A program made the translations under genes and the position numbers. 44,003 nt of DNA from an uncultured Opitutia bacterium (lineage in GTDB: Bacteria > Verrucomicrobiota > Verrucomicrobiia > Opitutales > UBA953): the NCBI GenBank assembly GCA_903882335.1, contig CAIRWP010000131.1:1-44003 (forward strand), written 5' to 3'. Below, in pieces: positions 7,882 to 16,839 of the stretch. The first letter of the stretch is position 1. The number at the start of each line of letters is the position of its first letter. The notes beneath the pieces were generated by a model. The model had not been told where the DNA came from and searched no databases. It saw nothing but the letters and a program-made list of their open reading frames with translations.

Positions 7882-9819
7882 ATGCGTACATCTCTCCTCG
7901 TCTGTCTCGGTTGGTGCGCGTTGGTCGCCCAAGGCTTCGCCCAAGCCCCGCCCCCCGGCGCGGCGGTGTCCGGCGGCGGCGGCGGCGATTACCGCAGCTC
8001 CACGGCCGAGGGCGGCGCCGACCGCCTGTTCGACGTGAACAGCGACTCGGTCGACATGGAGAACGGCTCCATGCAGTGGAAGGGCAAGACCTTCAATCTC
8101 GGCAATTCCCGCGCCATGCGCATGCGCTTCGAGCGCTACCTGTCCGCGCCGGCCGCCGGCGGCGACATGCTGAAGTACCAGCAGCTGCTCCAGCGCATCG
8201 AGCGCCTCCTCTCGCCGGCCAACATCAACAACTCCAACTACATCGCCAACCAGCAGGAGGCCTTCAATCTGCTCTTCCAGGCCGCGGAGTTCGAGGTGGA
8301 CGGCAACAACTCCCTCACGATCGCCACCCAGGTGCAGAAAATCTGGAACATGCGGGCGGAATTCCGCTCGCTCGAGGTGAGCAAGAATCAGCTCGAGGTG
8401 ATCCGCAAGTCCCAGGAGACCGTCATCGTCAACCGCGCCGAGAAGATCGAGTCGGCCAACGACGAGCGCTCCTCGGCGCCCGGCAAGGCCGGCCAGCCCA
8501 CCTTGGCCAAGTCGTCCTCCGGGACCACCGAGCTCGGTTTCCGGGTCAAGGACGAGCAGCGCACCCAAGCCGAGATCCTCGCCCGGAACGCGGAGATGAC
8601 CGCGCTGGGGCTCAAGGCCCAGGTGGAGTTCCAGTCGCAGATGGTCGGGTTCCTCCTCGCCCGCCGCTACCGCCATTGCATCATCACCTCGGCGTTCTAC
8701 CGGGTGCTCTTCAAGAGCGGCAACCAGAACATCCGGGTCGGCGCCAAGGAAGTGAAGGAGTTCTTCCCGGTCTCCGATTTCGTGCCCACGCTGGAGTCGA
8801 TCGACACGCTCGCCCGCGAGGCGATGACCGACGTCACCCTAGGCATGAAGACCGTCGACGACCTCGTGAAGCAGGGCGAGCTCTACGGCGCCTTCGAGCG
8901 GCTGCAGGAGACCTACTTCCTCGGGGAGTTCGAGCCTTCGGTCATGATGTACGACCAAGCCAGGAAGCGCGACATGCTCGAGCTCTGGCGCGACCTGCGC
9001 GAGCTCCAGCGGCTGGGGGATGAGCACGACCTCGCCAACGTCGAAGGCTACGTCAACAAGGTGCGCGGCCGGGCCCGCGACTTCCCGGGCGCCGCGATTC
9101 TTTCCAAGGTCAACAACGCGATCAACGCCTCCAACATGGCGGTCCTCTCCGCCAAGCAGGCCGCCCTCTCCGGGGACACCGCCAAGGCCGAGGTCGCCCT
9201 TGAGCGGGCGACCAAGATCTGGCCGCAGAACCCCGCGGTGAAGGACTTCGCCAACCAGGTCGTCAGCCGCCAAGACACGCTAGCCCAGAAGGTCCCAGAG
9301 TTCGACCGTATGGTCTCCGAGGCCAAGTGGCGCGACATCTTCAACAAGAAGCTGGATTTCGCCCTGGCCCTCGCCCAGGACAAGGCCCGTTCGGACAAGC
9401 TCCGGCAGGTCGTGAACCGTATCGGCGAACTGGATGCCAATATCCAGAAGGCGCAGGTCCTGGCCTCGCAGAACAACCCTTACCTCGCCTGGGACGTGAT
9501 CGTCGAGACCTCGCGGGCCGAGCCGGATGACCTGGTGCTGGCGAAGACCCGCTCCGACATCGCCCCGTTGGTGGCCGACTACGCGCGTGTCATCGGCATC
9601 GCCGAGAAACTCGAGAAGGACGGCGGCGAGGCCGCCGCGCTGACGGCCTGGCTGCAGGCGCAGGACCTCAACCCGGCCTCCCCGGCCTGCGGCGCCGCGA
9701 TCAAGCGCCTGGCCGGCTCGCTGGCCCAAGGGGCTCCGGCCAAGGCGACGGCCGCCGCGCCCACCCCCCCCGCCGCTGGCGCGTCCGGCGACGAGGTCGC
9801 GGTCCCGCCCAAGCGCTGA
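7882..9819 (+). CDS. Large exported helical protein, unknown function
   Basis: 645 residues with a signal peptide (MRTSLLVCLGWCALVAQGFAQA), a glycine-rich stretch (GGGGGDY near 32-38) and then a long, mostly helical body. Residues about 400-600 look like degenerate TPR repeats (AALSGDTAKAEVALERATKI, NPYLAWDVIVETSRAEPDD, GGEAAALTAWLQAQDLNP). The C-terminus is Ala/Pro-rich. Nothing marks an enzyme. It follows the single-TM protein by 10 nt and lies in the ABCG-type cluster. A periplasmic scaffold or partner of the transporter is a reasonable guess but not shown. It converges on the metallo-hydrolase gene with 7 nt between stops. Confidence 0.8.
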   Translation: MRTSLLVCLGWCALVAQGFAQAPPPGAAVSGGGGGDYRSSTAEGGADRLFDVNSDSVDMENGSMQWKGKTFNLGNSRAMRMRFERYLSAPAAGGDMLKYQQLLQRIERLLSPANINNSNYIANQQEAFNLLFQAAEFEVDGNNSLTIATQVQKIWNMRAEFRSLEVSKNQLEVIRKSQETVIVNRAEKIESANDERSSAPGKAGQPTLAKSSSGTTELGFRVKDEQRTQAEILARNAEMTALGLKAQVEFQSQMVGFLLARRYRHCIITSAFYRVLFKSGNQNIRVGAKEVKEFFPVSDFVPTLESIDTLAREAMTDVTLGMKTVDDLVKQGELYGAFERLQETYFLGEFEPSVMMYDQARKRDMLELWRDLRELQRLGDEHDLANVEGYVNKVRGRARDFPGAAILSKVNNAINASNMAVLSAKQAALSGDTAKAEVALERATKIWPQNPAVKDFANQVVSRQDTLAQKVPEFDRMVSEAKWRDIFNKKLDFALALAQDKARSDKLRQVVNRIGELDANIQKAQVLASQNNPYLAWDVIVETSRAEPDDLVLAKTRSDIAPLVADYARVIGIAEKLEKDGGEAAALTAWLQAQDLNPASPACGAAIKRLAGSLAQGAPAKATAAAPTPPAAGASGDEVAVPPKR

Positions 9820-9826
9820 TCGGGCG

Positions 9827-10621
9827 CTACCAGACGCTGACGGGGGTTTCCTCCAGCGGGTCGACCACGGTGACCCGGAGGTCGCCCTTGGCGGCGCGCA
9901 CCTCCTGCATGACGCCTTCCACGATGGTGGTGCGGTTGCATTCCTTGCTCAGGTGGCCAAGCAGCAGTTCGGTGGTCCGCCACTCGCGGAGCCCCAGCAG
10001 GAGGTCGCGCGCCGCGAGGTTGGAGAGGTGTCCGTGCCGCCCGCGGATCCGTTGCTTCAGGTTCAGGGGGCGCTTGGAGAGGTCCAGCATCTCGTCGTCG
10101 TAGTTCGACTCGAGCACCAGGATGTCGGCCAGCGCGGCGTGATGACGCACGACGTCGGTGACGTGCCCGAGGTCCGTCAGCCAGGTCACCCGCCGACCTG
10201 GTCGCCCCGCCTCGCCCGGGCAGTCGAGCGCGAACCCGACGGGGTCCGCCGCGTCGTGCGGGATCGGGATGGCGGTGATCGCCAGGCTGCGGAACTCGAA
10301 GGTGCTACCGGTCTCGAAGAGCTGCCAGTCCGGGCGGACCTTGAGGGTGCCTTGGATGCGACGGGCGGTCTCGCGGTTGGCGAAGACCTTGAGCGCGGGG
10401 TTCTGGCGCAGGAGCGCCGCCAACCCGATGCAGTGGTCGCTGTGCTCGTGGGTGATGAAGACCGCGTCGAGCGCCCGGGCCTCGGTGCCCAGCCGCTGGA
10501 GCGACGCCTCCAGCCGCGGACCCGGGAAGCCGGCGTCTAGCATGACCCGGGCCCCGTCGCATTCGAGGATCGAGCAGTTACCGGAGCTGCTGGTGCCGAG
10601 GATGTGGAAGGCGAAGGCCAT
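9827..10621 (-). CDS. Metallo-beta-lactamase-fold hydrolase (YycJ/WalJ-like)
   Basis: 264 residues starting MAFAFHILGTSSSGNCSIL, the opening typical of the YycJ/WalJ group (GSSSSGN-type start). The metal-binding motif THEHSDH lies at residues 57-63, and later conserved elements are LTDLGHVTD, LESNYDDEML and LLLGHLSKECN. Members are thought to be nucleases or phosphodiesterases acting in the cytoplasm; WalJ in Firmicutes has been linked to cell-wall/DNA coordination, but no WalRK genes are here. The start at 10621 is the only ATG fitting the conserved N-terminus; longer readings run into the glgC promoter region. Divergent from glgC. Confidence 0.88.
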   Translation of the reverse strand: MAFAFHILGTSSSGNCSILECDGARVMLDAGFPGPRLEASLQRLGTEARALDAVFITHEHSDHCIGLAALLRQNPALKVFANRETARRIQGTLKVRPDWQLFETGSTFEFRSLAITAIPIPHDAADPVGFALDCPGEAGRPGRRVTWLTDLGHVTDVVRHHAALADILVLESNYDDEMLDLSKRPLNLKQRIRGRHGHLSNLAARDLLLGLREWRTTELLLGHLSKECNRTTIVEGVMQEVRAAKGDLRVTVVDPLEETPVSVW

Positions 10622-10631
10622 CGTTAGGGCG

Positions 10632-10660
10632 ATGCAACCCCGCCCGGGACGGTTCTTCAA
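10632..10660 (-). promoter_or_regulatory. Candidate promoter of the metallo-hydrolase gene
   Basis: On the minus strand TTGAAG (10660-10655), 17 nt, TTGCAT (10637-10632), then 10 nt to ATG 10621. The predicted leader is 0-4 nt. The -10 matches 3 of 6. Confidence 0.35.
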
Positions 10661-10720
10661 GCCGCCAGTCGGCTTTTCGCTTGAGAGGTCGGCGACACGG
10701 GAGATGCTGGAGGGACTGCC

Positions 10721-12016
10721 ATGCCGTCCCTTCCTCGAGTCATCAGCATCATCATGGGGGGTGGCCGCGGCTCCCGCCTCTACCCGCTCACCAAGGACCG
10801 CTGCAAGCCCGCCGTGCCGCTGGCCAGCAACTACCGGCTGGTCGACATTCCGATCAGCAATTGCCTCAACTCCGGCATCAATCAGATCTTCGTCCTGACG
10901 CAGTTCAACACCGCCTCGCTGCACAAGCATATCCAACAGACCTACAAGTTCGACGGCTTCGGCCGCGGCTTCGTCGACATCCTGGCCGCCGAGCAGACCG
11001 GGGACAAGGAGTCCTGGTACCAGGGTACCGCCGATGCGGTCCGCCAGAACCTGCACCACTACAACCTCCGCGACGAGGACCTCGTGCTGATCCTATCGGG
11101 CGACCAGCTCTACCGGATGGACTTGGAAGAGCTCGCCCGCCAGCACATCGAGAACGCAGCCGACATCACGATCGCGGCCAAGGCCATACCCTCCGACCAG
11201 GTTTCCGCCCTGGGCGTCATGCGCGTCAACCCCGACCTGCGCATCGTCGAGTTCGTCGAGAAGCCCAAGGATCCGGCGGTCATCTCCTCGCTCATCCTGG
11301 GCGGCGCCGCCCGCGCCCGCCTTTCCGATAAGTCGGAGCGCCCCTATTGCCTGGCGTCGATGGGAATCTACCTTTTCTCGGGCAAGGTGATGCGCGAGGC
11401 GCTGGCCGACCACTCCCAGACGGACTTCGGCAAGGAGGTCATCCCCGGCCTGCTCGCTTCGAAACGCATGATGGCCTACGTCTTCGACGGCTATTGGGAG
11501 GACATCGGCACCGTCGGCTCCTTCTGGGAGTGCAACCTCACCCTCACCGACCCGGTGCCGCCGTTCGATTTCTTCGACGACCAGAATCCGGTCTACACGC
11601 ACTCGCGCTACCTGCCTCCGGCTAAGCTCAACGGCGCGCGTTCCCGCCGGGTCCTGATGGCGGATGGCGCGATCGTCGACGATTCCGACCTCGAGCGTTG
11701 CGTGATCGGCGTGCGCTCCGTGATTCGCGGCGGTTCCCGCCTCGAGAACGTCGTGATGATGGGGGCGGACGCCTTTGAGCGGCCGCATGACCTTGCGAGC
11801 AACCACGGGCGCGGCCGTCCGGACATCGGGGTGGGGGCGAACTGCCTGATCCGCAACGCCATCATCGACAAGAACGCGCGCATCGGCGCCGGTTGCCGGC
11901 TTTCGCCGCAGGGTCTGCCGGAGAAGTGGGAGACCGACGCACTCTTCGTGCGCGATGGCGTCATCGTCGTGAAAAAGGGCGCCATCGTGCCGCCCGGGAC
12001 GGTCGTCGGGGAATGA
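10721..12016 (+). CDS. glgC: Glucose-1-phosphate adenylyltransferase
   Basis: Makes ADP-glucose from ATP and glucose-1-phosphate, the committed step of glycogen synthesis. The 431-residue product has the nucleotide-sugar pyrophosphorylase loop GGGRGSRLYPLT (13-24) followed by KPAVP, the IPISNCLNSG segment, the catalytic-site stretch LILSGDQLYRMD, EFVEKPKDP and the GYWEDIGTVGSFWECN motif. A left-handed beta-helix forms the C-terminal third. GGAGGG lies 6 nt before ATG 10721, a good Shine-Dalgarno. Its stop overlaps the start of the next gene (ATGA, 12013-12016). No glgA or glgB is seen nearby. Confidence 0.96.
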   Translation: MPSLPRVISIIMGGGRGSRLYPLTKDRCKPAVPLASNYRLVDIPISNCLNSGINQIFVLTQFNTASLHKHIQQTYKFDGFGRGFVDILAAEQTGDKESWYQGTADAVRQNLHHYNLRDEDLVLILSGDQLYRMDLEELARQHIENAADITIAAKAIPSDQVSALGVMRVNPDLRIVEFVEKPKDPAVISSLILGGAARARLSDKSERPYCLASMGIYLFSGKVMREALADHSQTDFGKEVIPGLLASKRMMAYVFDGYWEDIGTVGSFWECNLTLTDPVPPFDFFDDQNPVYTHSRYLPPAKLNGARSRRVLMADGAIVDDSDLERCVIGVRSVIRGGSRLENVVMMGADAFERPHDLASNHGRGRPDIGVGANCLIRNAIIDKNARIGAGCRLSPQGLPEKWETDALFVRDGVIVVKKGAIVPPGTVVGE

Positions 12017-13194
12017 AAACCTTCGCGCGGACCTACTGGTTCACCTGGGGCTTCCTCGTCCTGGCCGCCCTCGGCACGGGGGGCGCCGCGTCCGTCAAGG
12101 ATGTGTTCTTCGGCGGCCTGCTGGCCGCGGTCGTTTCCGCCGCCCTGACGCGTCCGTATGAGCGTCTGGGCCTGCGCTATGCCCCGTTGCTGGGCGCCTT
12201 GGCGGGTGCCGGCTGGGTCTTGTTGCAGGTGCTGCGTTACCGCTGGTTCGGCGACGCCGATGAGGTCGCCGCTTACGCGTGGCAGCTGGGGACACAGATC
12301 TCGGTCCACGCCGCCGCCTTCGCCGGCGCGGCCCTGATGGCCTCGCTGCGTCCCGAGGAGCGACTCGCCCGCGCCGTGGGCGCCGGCGTGCTGCTGGCCG
12401 CGGCGATGACCGCCGTGCCCTACGGGTTCATCGCCTGGGTCGACCACCGTCTCGCCGGTCCGGTCGAGGTCATCCTGCTCACCGGGGCCGACGTGCCGGC
12501 GAACGCCGCGCCGGTCCGACGCGTCGGTGCGGAGGTCGCATCCCTCACCCCGGATGAGATCGCCCTGCTCAAGGAACGTTTCCTCGTCGTGGAGGGGCCC
12601 GGCGGTCCCGAGGCGATCGACGACGTCGGCCGGCGGTATTGGCCGCTGTGGCGCAAGCGTTTCAGTTACCCGGGCAACCCTGGCGGACCGGTCCGACGCG
12701 TCTTGGTCGTCCTTCCTGCCGATGCGAAACAGCTCGATGCGGACCGCTACCCGGCCCTCGGGCAGGGAGACTGGACCTTCTCCGCGGGCGAGGATCCGCG
12801 CGGGCTGACGCTAGTCCAACTGGGTGCGGAGGGGGCGGTCGCGACCTCCGCCCGGTTCGCCGCCTTGACCCTCCGGCTGAAGCAAGGCGCGGAGACCGCT
12901 CCGGTCGTCGACCGGGTCCGTCCGCCCGCCACGGTGGCCGTGGCGCAGCGCGAGCTGCTGGCCTTTCGCGCCGCCCAGGTCTGCTCCTTGGCCGTCGTCC
13001 GGCGCTCGCCGGTCGGCGACTTCTACGCCCCCGATCCCGTCCGGCGCGGCATCGCCTACGCCTTTGATTACACGGTAGTCGGCGATGACCTGAGGGAGGC
13101 CCAACCGGACGTCGCCCCGGCGCCGAAACTGACCGAACCGCCTGTCTTGCCGGCCGCCCCCAAGGTCCCGACGCCCGAACGGTCAGGTCGTTGA
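12013..13194 (+). CDS. Membrane protein of unknown function
   Basis: 393 residues from ATG 12013, chosen because it overlaps the glgC stop as ATGA (translational coupling) and begins directly with a hydrophobic helix (WFTWGFLVLAALG). Four or five predicted TM segments lie in the first 155 residues; the remaining 240 residues appear soluble, with no motif I recognise, ending in a Pro-rich tail. In the soluble part, SLTPDEIALLKERFLVVEGP and the following segment could be a small alpha/beta domain. Its 3' end overlaps the convergent ABC exporter gene by 12 nt. A link to glycogen is suggested only by the coupling. Confidence 0.75.
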   Translation: MKTFARTYWFTWGFLVLAALGTGGAASVKDVFFGGLLAAVVSAALTRPYERLGLRYAPLLGALAGAGWVLLQVLRYRWFGDADEVAAYAWQLGTQISVHAAAFAGAALMASLRPEERLARAVGAGVLLAAAMTAVPYGFIAWVDHRLAGPVEVILLTGADVPANAAPVRRVGAEVASLTPDEIALLKERFLVVEGPGGPEAIDDVGRRYWPLWRKRFSYPGNPGGPVRRVLVVLPADAKQLDADRYPALGQGDWTFSAGEDPRGLTLVQLGAEGAVATSARFAALTLRLKQGAETAPVVDRVRPPATVAVAQRELLAFRAAQVCSLAVVRRSPVGDFYAPDPVRRGIAYAFDYTVVGDDLREAQPDVAPAPKLTEPPVLPAAPKVPTPERSGR

Positions 13195-14991
13195 GCTGAG
13201 GAAGTCGCGGTGCAGTCTCGCGTAGGCGCCGTCCGCGGCGAGCAGGCTCCCGTGCGTGCCGCGTTCGACGATACGCCCGTGATTCATCACGAGCACCTGG
13301 TCCGCCTTGCGGATCGTGCTGAGGCGGTGCGCGACGACGAAACTGGTCCGCCCGCGCATGAGGCGGGCGAGGGCCGCCTGCAGTCGGGACTCCGTCAACG
13401 TGTCGACCGCGCTCGTCGCTTCGTCCAGGACCAGGATGCGCGGGTCGGCGAGCAGCGCGCGGGCGAAGGCCACCAGCTGTTGCTGCCCGAGCGAGAGTCC
13501 GCGGCCCTTTTCCGATACCGGGGTGTGAATCCCCTGGGGTAGGGCCTCGATCAGGTCGAGGCAGTCGAGGTCGCGGAACGCCTGGCGGACCGCCTCGTCC
13601 GATGCTTCCGGGCGGGTGGCCTTCACGTTGTCGGCGACCGTGCCGGCGAAGAGGAAGTTCTGCTGGAAGACGAAGCCCATCTGGCGTCGCAGGGTCTCCT
13701 GCCGGAGGTCCGCCAGGTCGTGCCCATCCACGAGCACCTGTCCGCTGTCCGGCCGCTGGAACTTGGCCAGCAGGCCGATGATGGTGGACTTGCCCGAGCC
13801 GGTATGGCCGACCAACGCGATGACCTGTCCGGGCGCGGCGGCGAAGTTTACGGCATGGAGCACGGGTCGGCCGGGCAGGTAGGCGAACGTCACGTCGTGG
13901 AACTCCACCGCCCCGCGGAGCGGCGGGCAGGCAAGGGCGTCCGTCCGGTCGGTCCACGCCGGCGGCGTGTCCAGCAGGCGGAAGTAGCGTTCGGCCCCGG
14001 CCATGGCTAGGGTGGCTTCCGACAGCTGCGTCCCGATGATGGTGATGGGGGAGAAGAAGAGGTCCGCCAGGAAGAAGAAGGTGACGAGGTCGCCCAAGCC
14101 GGTATGGCCGCCGTCGAGGGCGAGCCAGCCGCCGACCCCGACGAGCGCCGCGAGGAAACCTTGGGCGTTGAGCTCCAGCAGCGGCAGGTAAAGCGCGCTG
14201 AGGCTGGCGGTCTTGACGACGTTGCCGGCGAGGGTGTGGACCAGGCGGGAGAAGATCCCCGCGTTAGTCTCCTCGCGGGCGAACCCTTGGGTCACCCGGA
14301 TGCCCTGCACCGTCTCGGCCAGCGCCGAGGTCACGCGGGAGAAACTTTCCTGCTGCAGGCGGGATGCCTGCAGGATCTTGCCGCGGAAGGCTGCGTGCAC
14401 GAGCAGGAGGCAAGGCACGATGGCCAGCAGGACGAGGAACAGGCGCGGGTTCACCCAGAGCATCAGCAGCGCGGCGCAGGTCATCTGGCCGAATGAGACG
14501 ATCGTGATGAAGAAGTTGTTCTGGATGCCGTTGCGCATCGCCTCGATGTCCGAGATCATCCGGCTGATGAGGCTGCCGTGCCGGCGGGCGTGGAAGAACG
14601 CCAGGGGCTGGGTCAGCAGGTGACGCATGAGCCGGTCGCGTAGGTCGCGCAGCACCACCTCGCCGATTTGGTGCGCCAGCCGGATGCGCCAGTACAGGGC
14701 GACGTCGGCCAGCACGACCGCGGCGAGGAAGACCGCCAGCCAGCGGAAGGTGGCCGCGCCGTCGCCGGCGGTGACCGGACCGCGGATGATCGCCCCGATC
14801 ATCCAGGCGAGCAAGGGCAGGGCCATCGCGCGCAGCGCGCAGAGCGCCAACAGCGTGTTCCGCTGCGTCCGGTGCGGCGCGGTGAAGGCGAGCAGCCGGG
14901 CGACGGTCGACCAGCGCAACGGCAACCGGTCCGGTTCCTCGTCGTCCGGGTGGGCCCGGCGCACGGCGATCTCGAGGCGGGTCTTGCTCAT
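13183..14991 (-). CDS. ABC exporter subunit with full Walker B (TM288-like)
   Basis: 602-residue type IV ABC exporter half: six-TM domain in residues about 40-330, ATPase in 360-602. Walker A is GHTGSGKS (395-402), Q-loop VFQQNFLF, Walker B ILVLDE (519-524) with the catalytic Glu524, H-loop VAHRLST. The signature is LSLGQ (499-503) instead of LSGGQ. Its start overlaps the stop of the upstream exporter gene by 4 nt (ATGA, 14988-14991), so the two are translationally coupled and very likely form a heterodimer. The Glu here and the Asp in the partner match the TM287/288 pattern. Exported substrate unknown; multidrug or lipid export is typical of the group. Confidence 0.93.
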   Translation of the reverse strand: MSKTRLEIAVRRAHPDDEEPDRLPLRWSTVARLLAFTAPHRTQRNTLLALCALRAMALPLLAWMIGAIIRGPVTAGDGAATFRWLAVFLAAVVLADVALYWRIRLAHQIGEVVLRDLRDRLMRHLLTQPLAFFHARRHGSLISRMISDIEAMRNGIQNNFFITIVSFGQMTCAALLMLWVNPRLFLVLLAIVPCLLLVHAAFRGKILQASRLQQESFSRVTSALAETVQGIRVTQGFAREETNAGIFSRLVHTLAGNVVKTASLSALYLPLLELNAQGFLAALVGVGGWLALDGGHTGLGDLVTFFFLADLFFSPITIIGTQLSEATLAMAGAERYFRLLDTPPAWTDRTDALACPPLRGAVEFHDVTFAYLPGRPVLHAVNFAAAPGQVIALVGHTGSGKSTIIGLLAKFQRPDSGQVLVDGHDLADLRQETLRRQMGFVFQQNFLFAGTVADNVKATRPEASDEAVRQAFRDLDCLDLIEALPQGIHTPVSEKGRGLSLGQQQLVAFARALLADPRILVLDEATSAVDTLTESRLQAALARLMRGRTSFVVAHRLSTIRKADQVLVMNHGRIVERGTHGSLLAADGAYARLHRDFLSSTT

Positions 14992-16817
14992 GCGACTGTC
15001 CCCTCCGATTGGACGAGGATGGCCCGGCGGTATTGCCCGTCCTGGGCCATCAGCTCCGCGTGCGTGCCGCTCTGGATCAGCCGGCCGCGCTCGAGGACGA
15101 GGATGAGGTCGGCCCGACGCAGCGTGCTGAGGCGATGGGCGACGATGAACGTGGTCCGGCCCTCCATGGCCGACTCCATCGCCTCGAGGATCTCGCGTTC
15201 GGTTTCCGGGTCGATGGCCGAGGTCGGGTCGTCGAGCAGCAGGACCGTCGGTTCCAGCAGCAGGGCGCGCGCGATGGCCAGACGTTGGCGCTGGCCGCCC
15301 GACAGGTTGACACCCCCTTCGCCGAGGTAGGTCTCGTAGCCTTCGGGCAGGGCGGTGATGAAGCCGTGGGCGCCCGCGACCTTGGCGGCGCGCTCGATCC
15401 GCTCCTGACTGGCGTCGGGATGACCGAAGGCGATGTTGGCCGCGATCGTGTTGGAGAAGAGGAAGTTCTCCTGGAACACCATCCCGACCTGACGGCGCAG
15501 CTCGGGCAGGGGGAGGTCGCGCAGGTCGTGGCCATCGAGGGTCACGCGGCCGGAGCGCGGGTCGTAGAAGCGCGGGATGAGCGAGAGGAGGGCCGATTTG
15601 CCCGCGCCCGTGGCGCCCGCGATGGCGATGCGGCTCCCAGGGCGGGCCCGGAAACTCAGCCGATGCAGGACCGTGTCGTTCTCGCGGTACTCGAAGGAGA
15701 CGTCCTCGAAGGCGACCTCGCCGAGGAAGCGCCCGGGGGAGCGCGCGGCGGGTAGCGAGGCCACGCCGGGGTCGGTGTCGAGGATCTCGAAGATACGCTT
15801 GGCGCCGGCCAGCGAGACCTGGGCGTTGTCGACCACCGCCGCCAAGGTGGTCACCTGCGTCGCGAACTGCTGGAGCAGGCCGGCGAAGGTCACGAGGCCC
15901 GTGCCCAGCGCGATGTCGCCCCGGGCCACCATCCAGCCGCCGTAACCGACAAGGATGGCCATCGAGAGGCGGTTGAGCCCGTCGATCACCGGCCAGAACA
16001 GGGCGATTTCCTTGAAGACCTTGCGCTTCTGCAGCCGGATGTCCTCGCTCCAGCCCTCGAAGCGACCCTGCACGCGCGGTTCGAGCGCGAAACCCTTCAC
16101 GACTTGGATGCCTTGCACGTTCTCGGAGAAACCCAGGACCAAACGGTCCATCAGCTCGCGGTTCTCCTCGTAGGCGGGGCGTACGCGGCGGGAGAAGCGG
16201 ATTGCGAACCAGGCCTGGATCGGGAGCACCGACAGGCAGGCGAGCGTGAGCCGCCAGTCGGTCCGGAACATGTAGATCGAGCAGGCGACAAGGGTGACGG
16301 CGATGATGGCCAGCTGGAGCAGCACGCCTTCGATGAAGATGCGGACCGAGTGGGCGTCGGAGGTCACGCGGTTGATGATCGACCCGCTGGCGTTGGTGTC
16401 GAAGAAGCGGAAGCTCAGCTGCTGCAGTTTGGCGAAGACCTGCGCCCGCAGGTTGACGACGATGCGTCCGTGCAGGAAACGCACCGAGACCAGGCCGAAG
16501 ACATAGGCGAGCGCGGCCCGGAACAGCGCCGCGACGACGATCCCGCCGGCCAGCCAGGCAATGACCTGACCGTCGCTCGCGGCCGCCGGCACGAAGAAGG
16601 GCAGGGCCGGGGCAGGGATCGCGGGGTCCCCGCAGTGCCGAAGGGTGTCGATGGCCACGCCGGCGAGGGCGAAGACCGCGACCGTCAGGAAGACGAGCAG
16701 CAGCTGGAGCCCGAGCAGCTGCAGGCAGTCGGCGCGGTGCGACCAGGCGATGCCGAGCAACCGCCGCAGCGTGTCATCACGGCCGGCGGCGGGCGGAGGG
16801 ACGGGTTCGGCGGGCAT
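14988..16817 (-). CDS. ABC exporter subunit with degenerate Walker B (TM287-like)
   Basis: 609-residue type IV ABC exporter half with TM domain (about 35-330) and ATPase (365-609). Walker A is GATGAGKS (401-408), Q-loop VFQENFLF, canonical signature LSGGQ (505-509) and H-loop VAHRLST. Walker B reads VLLLDDPTS, so Asp530 sits where the catalytic Glu should be. It is the first of the exporter pair and lies 22 nt downstream of a class IV aminotransferase gene. Its degenerate Walker site pairs in a dimer with the LSLGQ signature of the partner, leaving one fully competent ATP site. Confidence 0.93.
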   Translation of the reverse strand: MPAEPVPPPAAGRDDTLRRLLGIAWSHRADCLQLLGLQLLLVFLTVAVFALAGVAIDTLRHCGDPAIPAPALPFFVPAAASDGQVIAWLAGGIVVAALFRAALAYVFGLVSVRFLHGRIVVNLRAQVFAKLQQLSFRFFDTNASGSIINRVTSDAHSVRIFIEGVLLQLAIIAVTLVACSIYMFRTDWRLTLACLSVLPIQAWFAIRFSRRVRPAYEENRELMDRLVLGFSENVQGIQVVKGFALEPRVQGRFEGWSEDIRLQKRKVFKEIALFWPVIDGLNRLSMAILVGYGGWMVARGDIALGTGLVTFAGLLQQFATQVTTLAAVVDNAQVSLAGAKRIFEILDTDPGVASLPAARSPGRFLGEVAFEDVSFEYRENDTVLHRLSFRARPGSRIAIAGATGAGKSALLSLIPRFYDPRSGRVTLDGHDLRDLPLPELRRQVGMVFQENFLFSNTIAANIAFGHPDASQERIERAAKVAGAHGFITALPEGYETYLGEGGVNLSGGQRQRLAIARALLLEPTVLLLDDPTSAIDPETEREILEAMESAMEGRTTFIVAHRLSTLRRADLILVLERGRLIQSGTHAELMAQDGQYRRAILVQSEGTVA

Positions 16818-16839
16818 GCGCGGCGGGGCGCCGGCGGTC

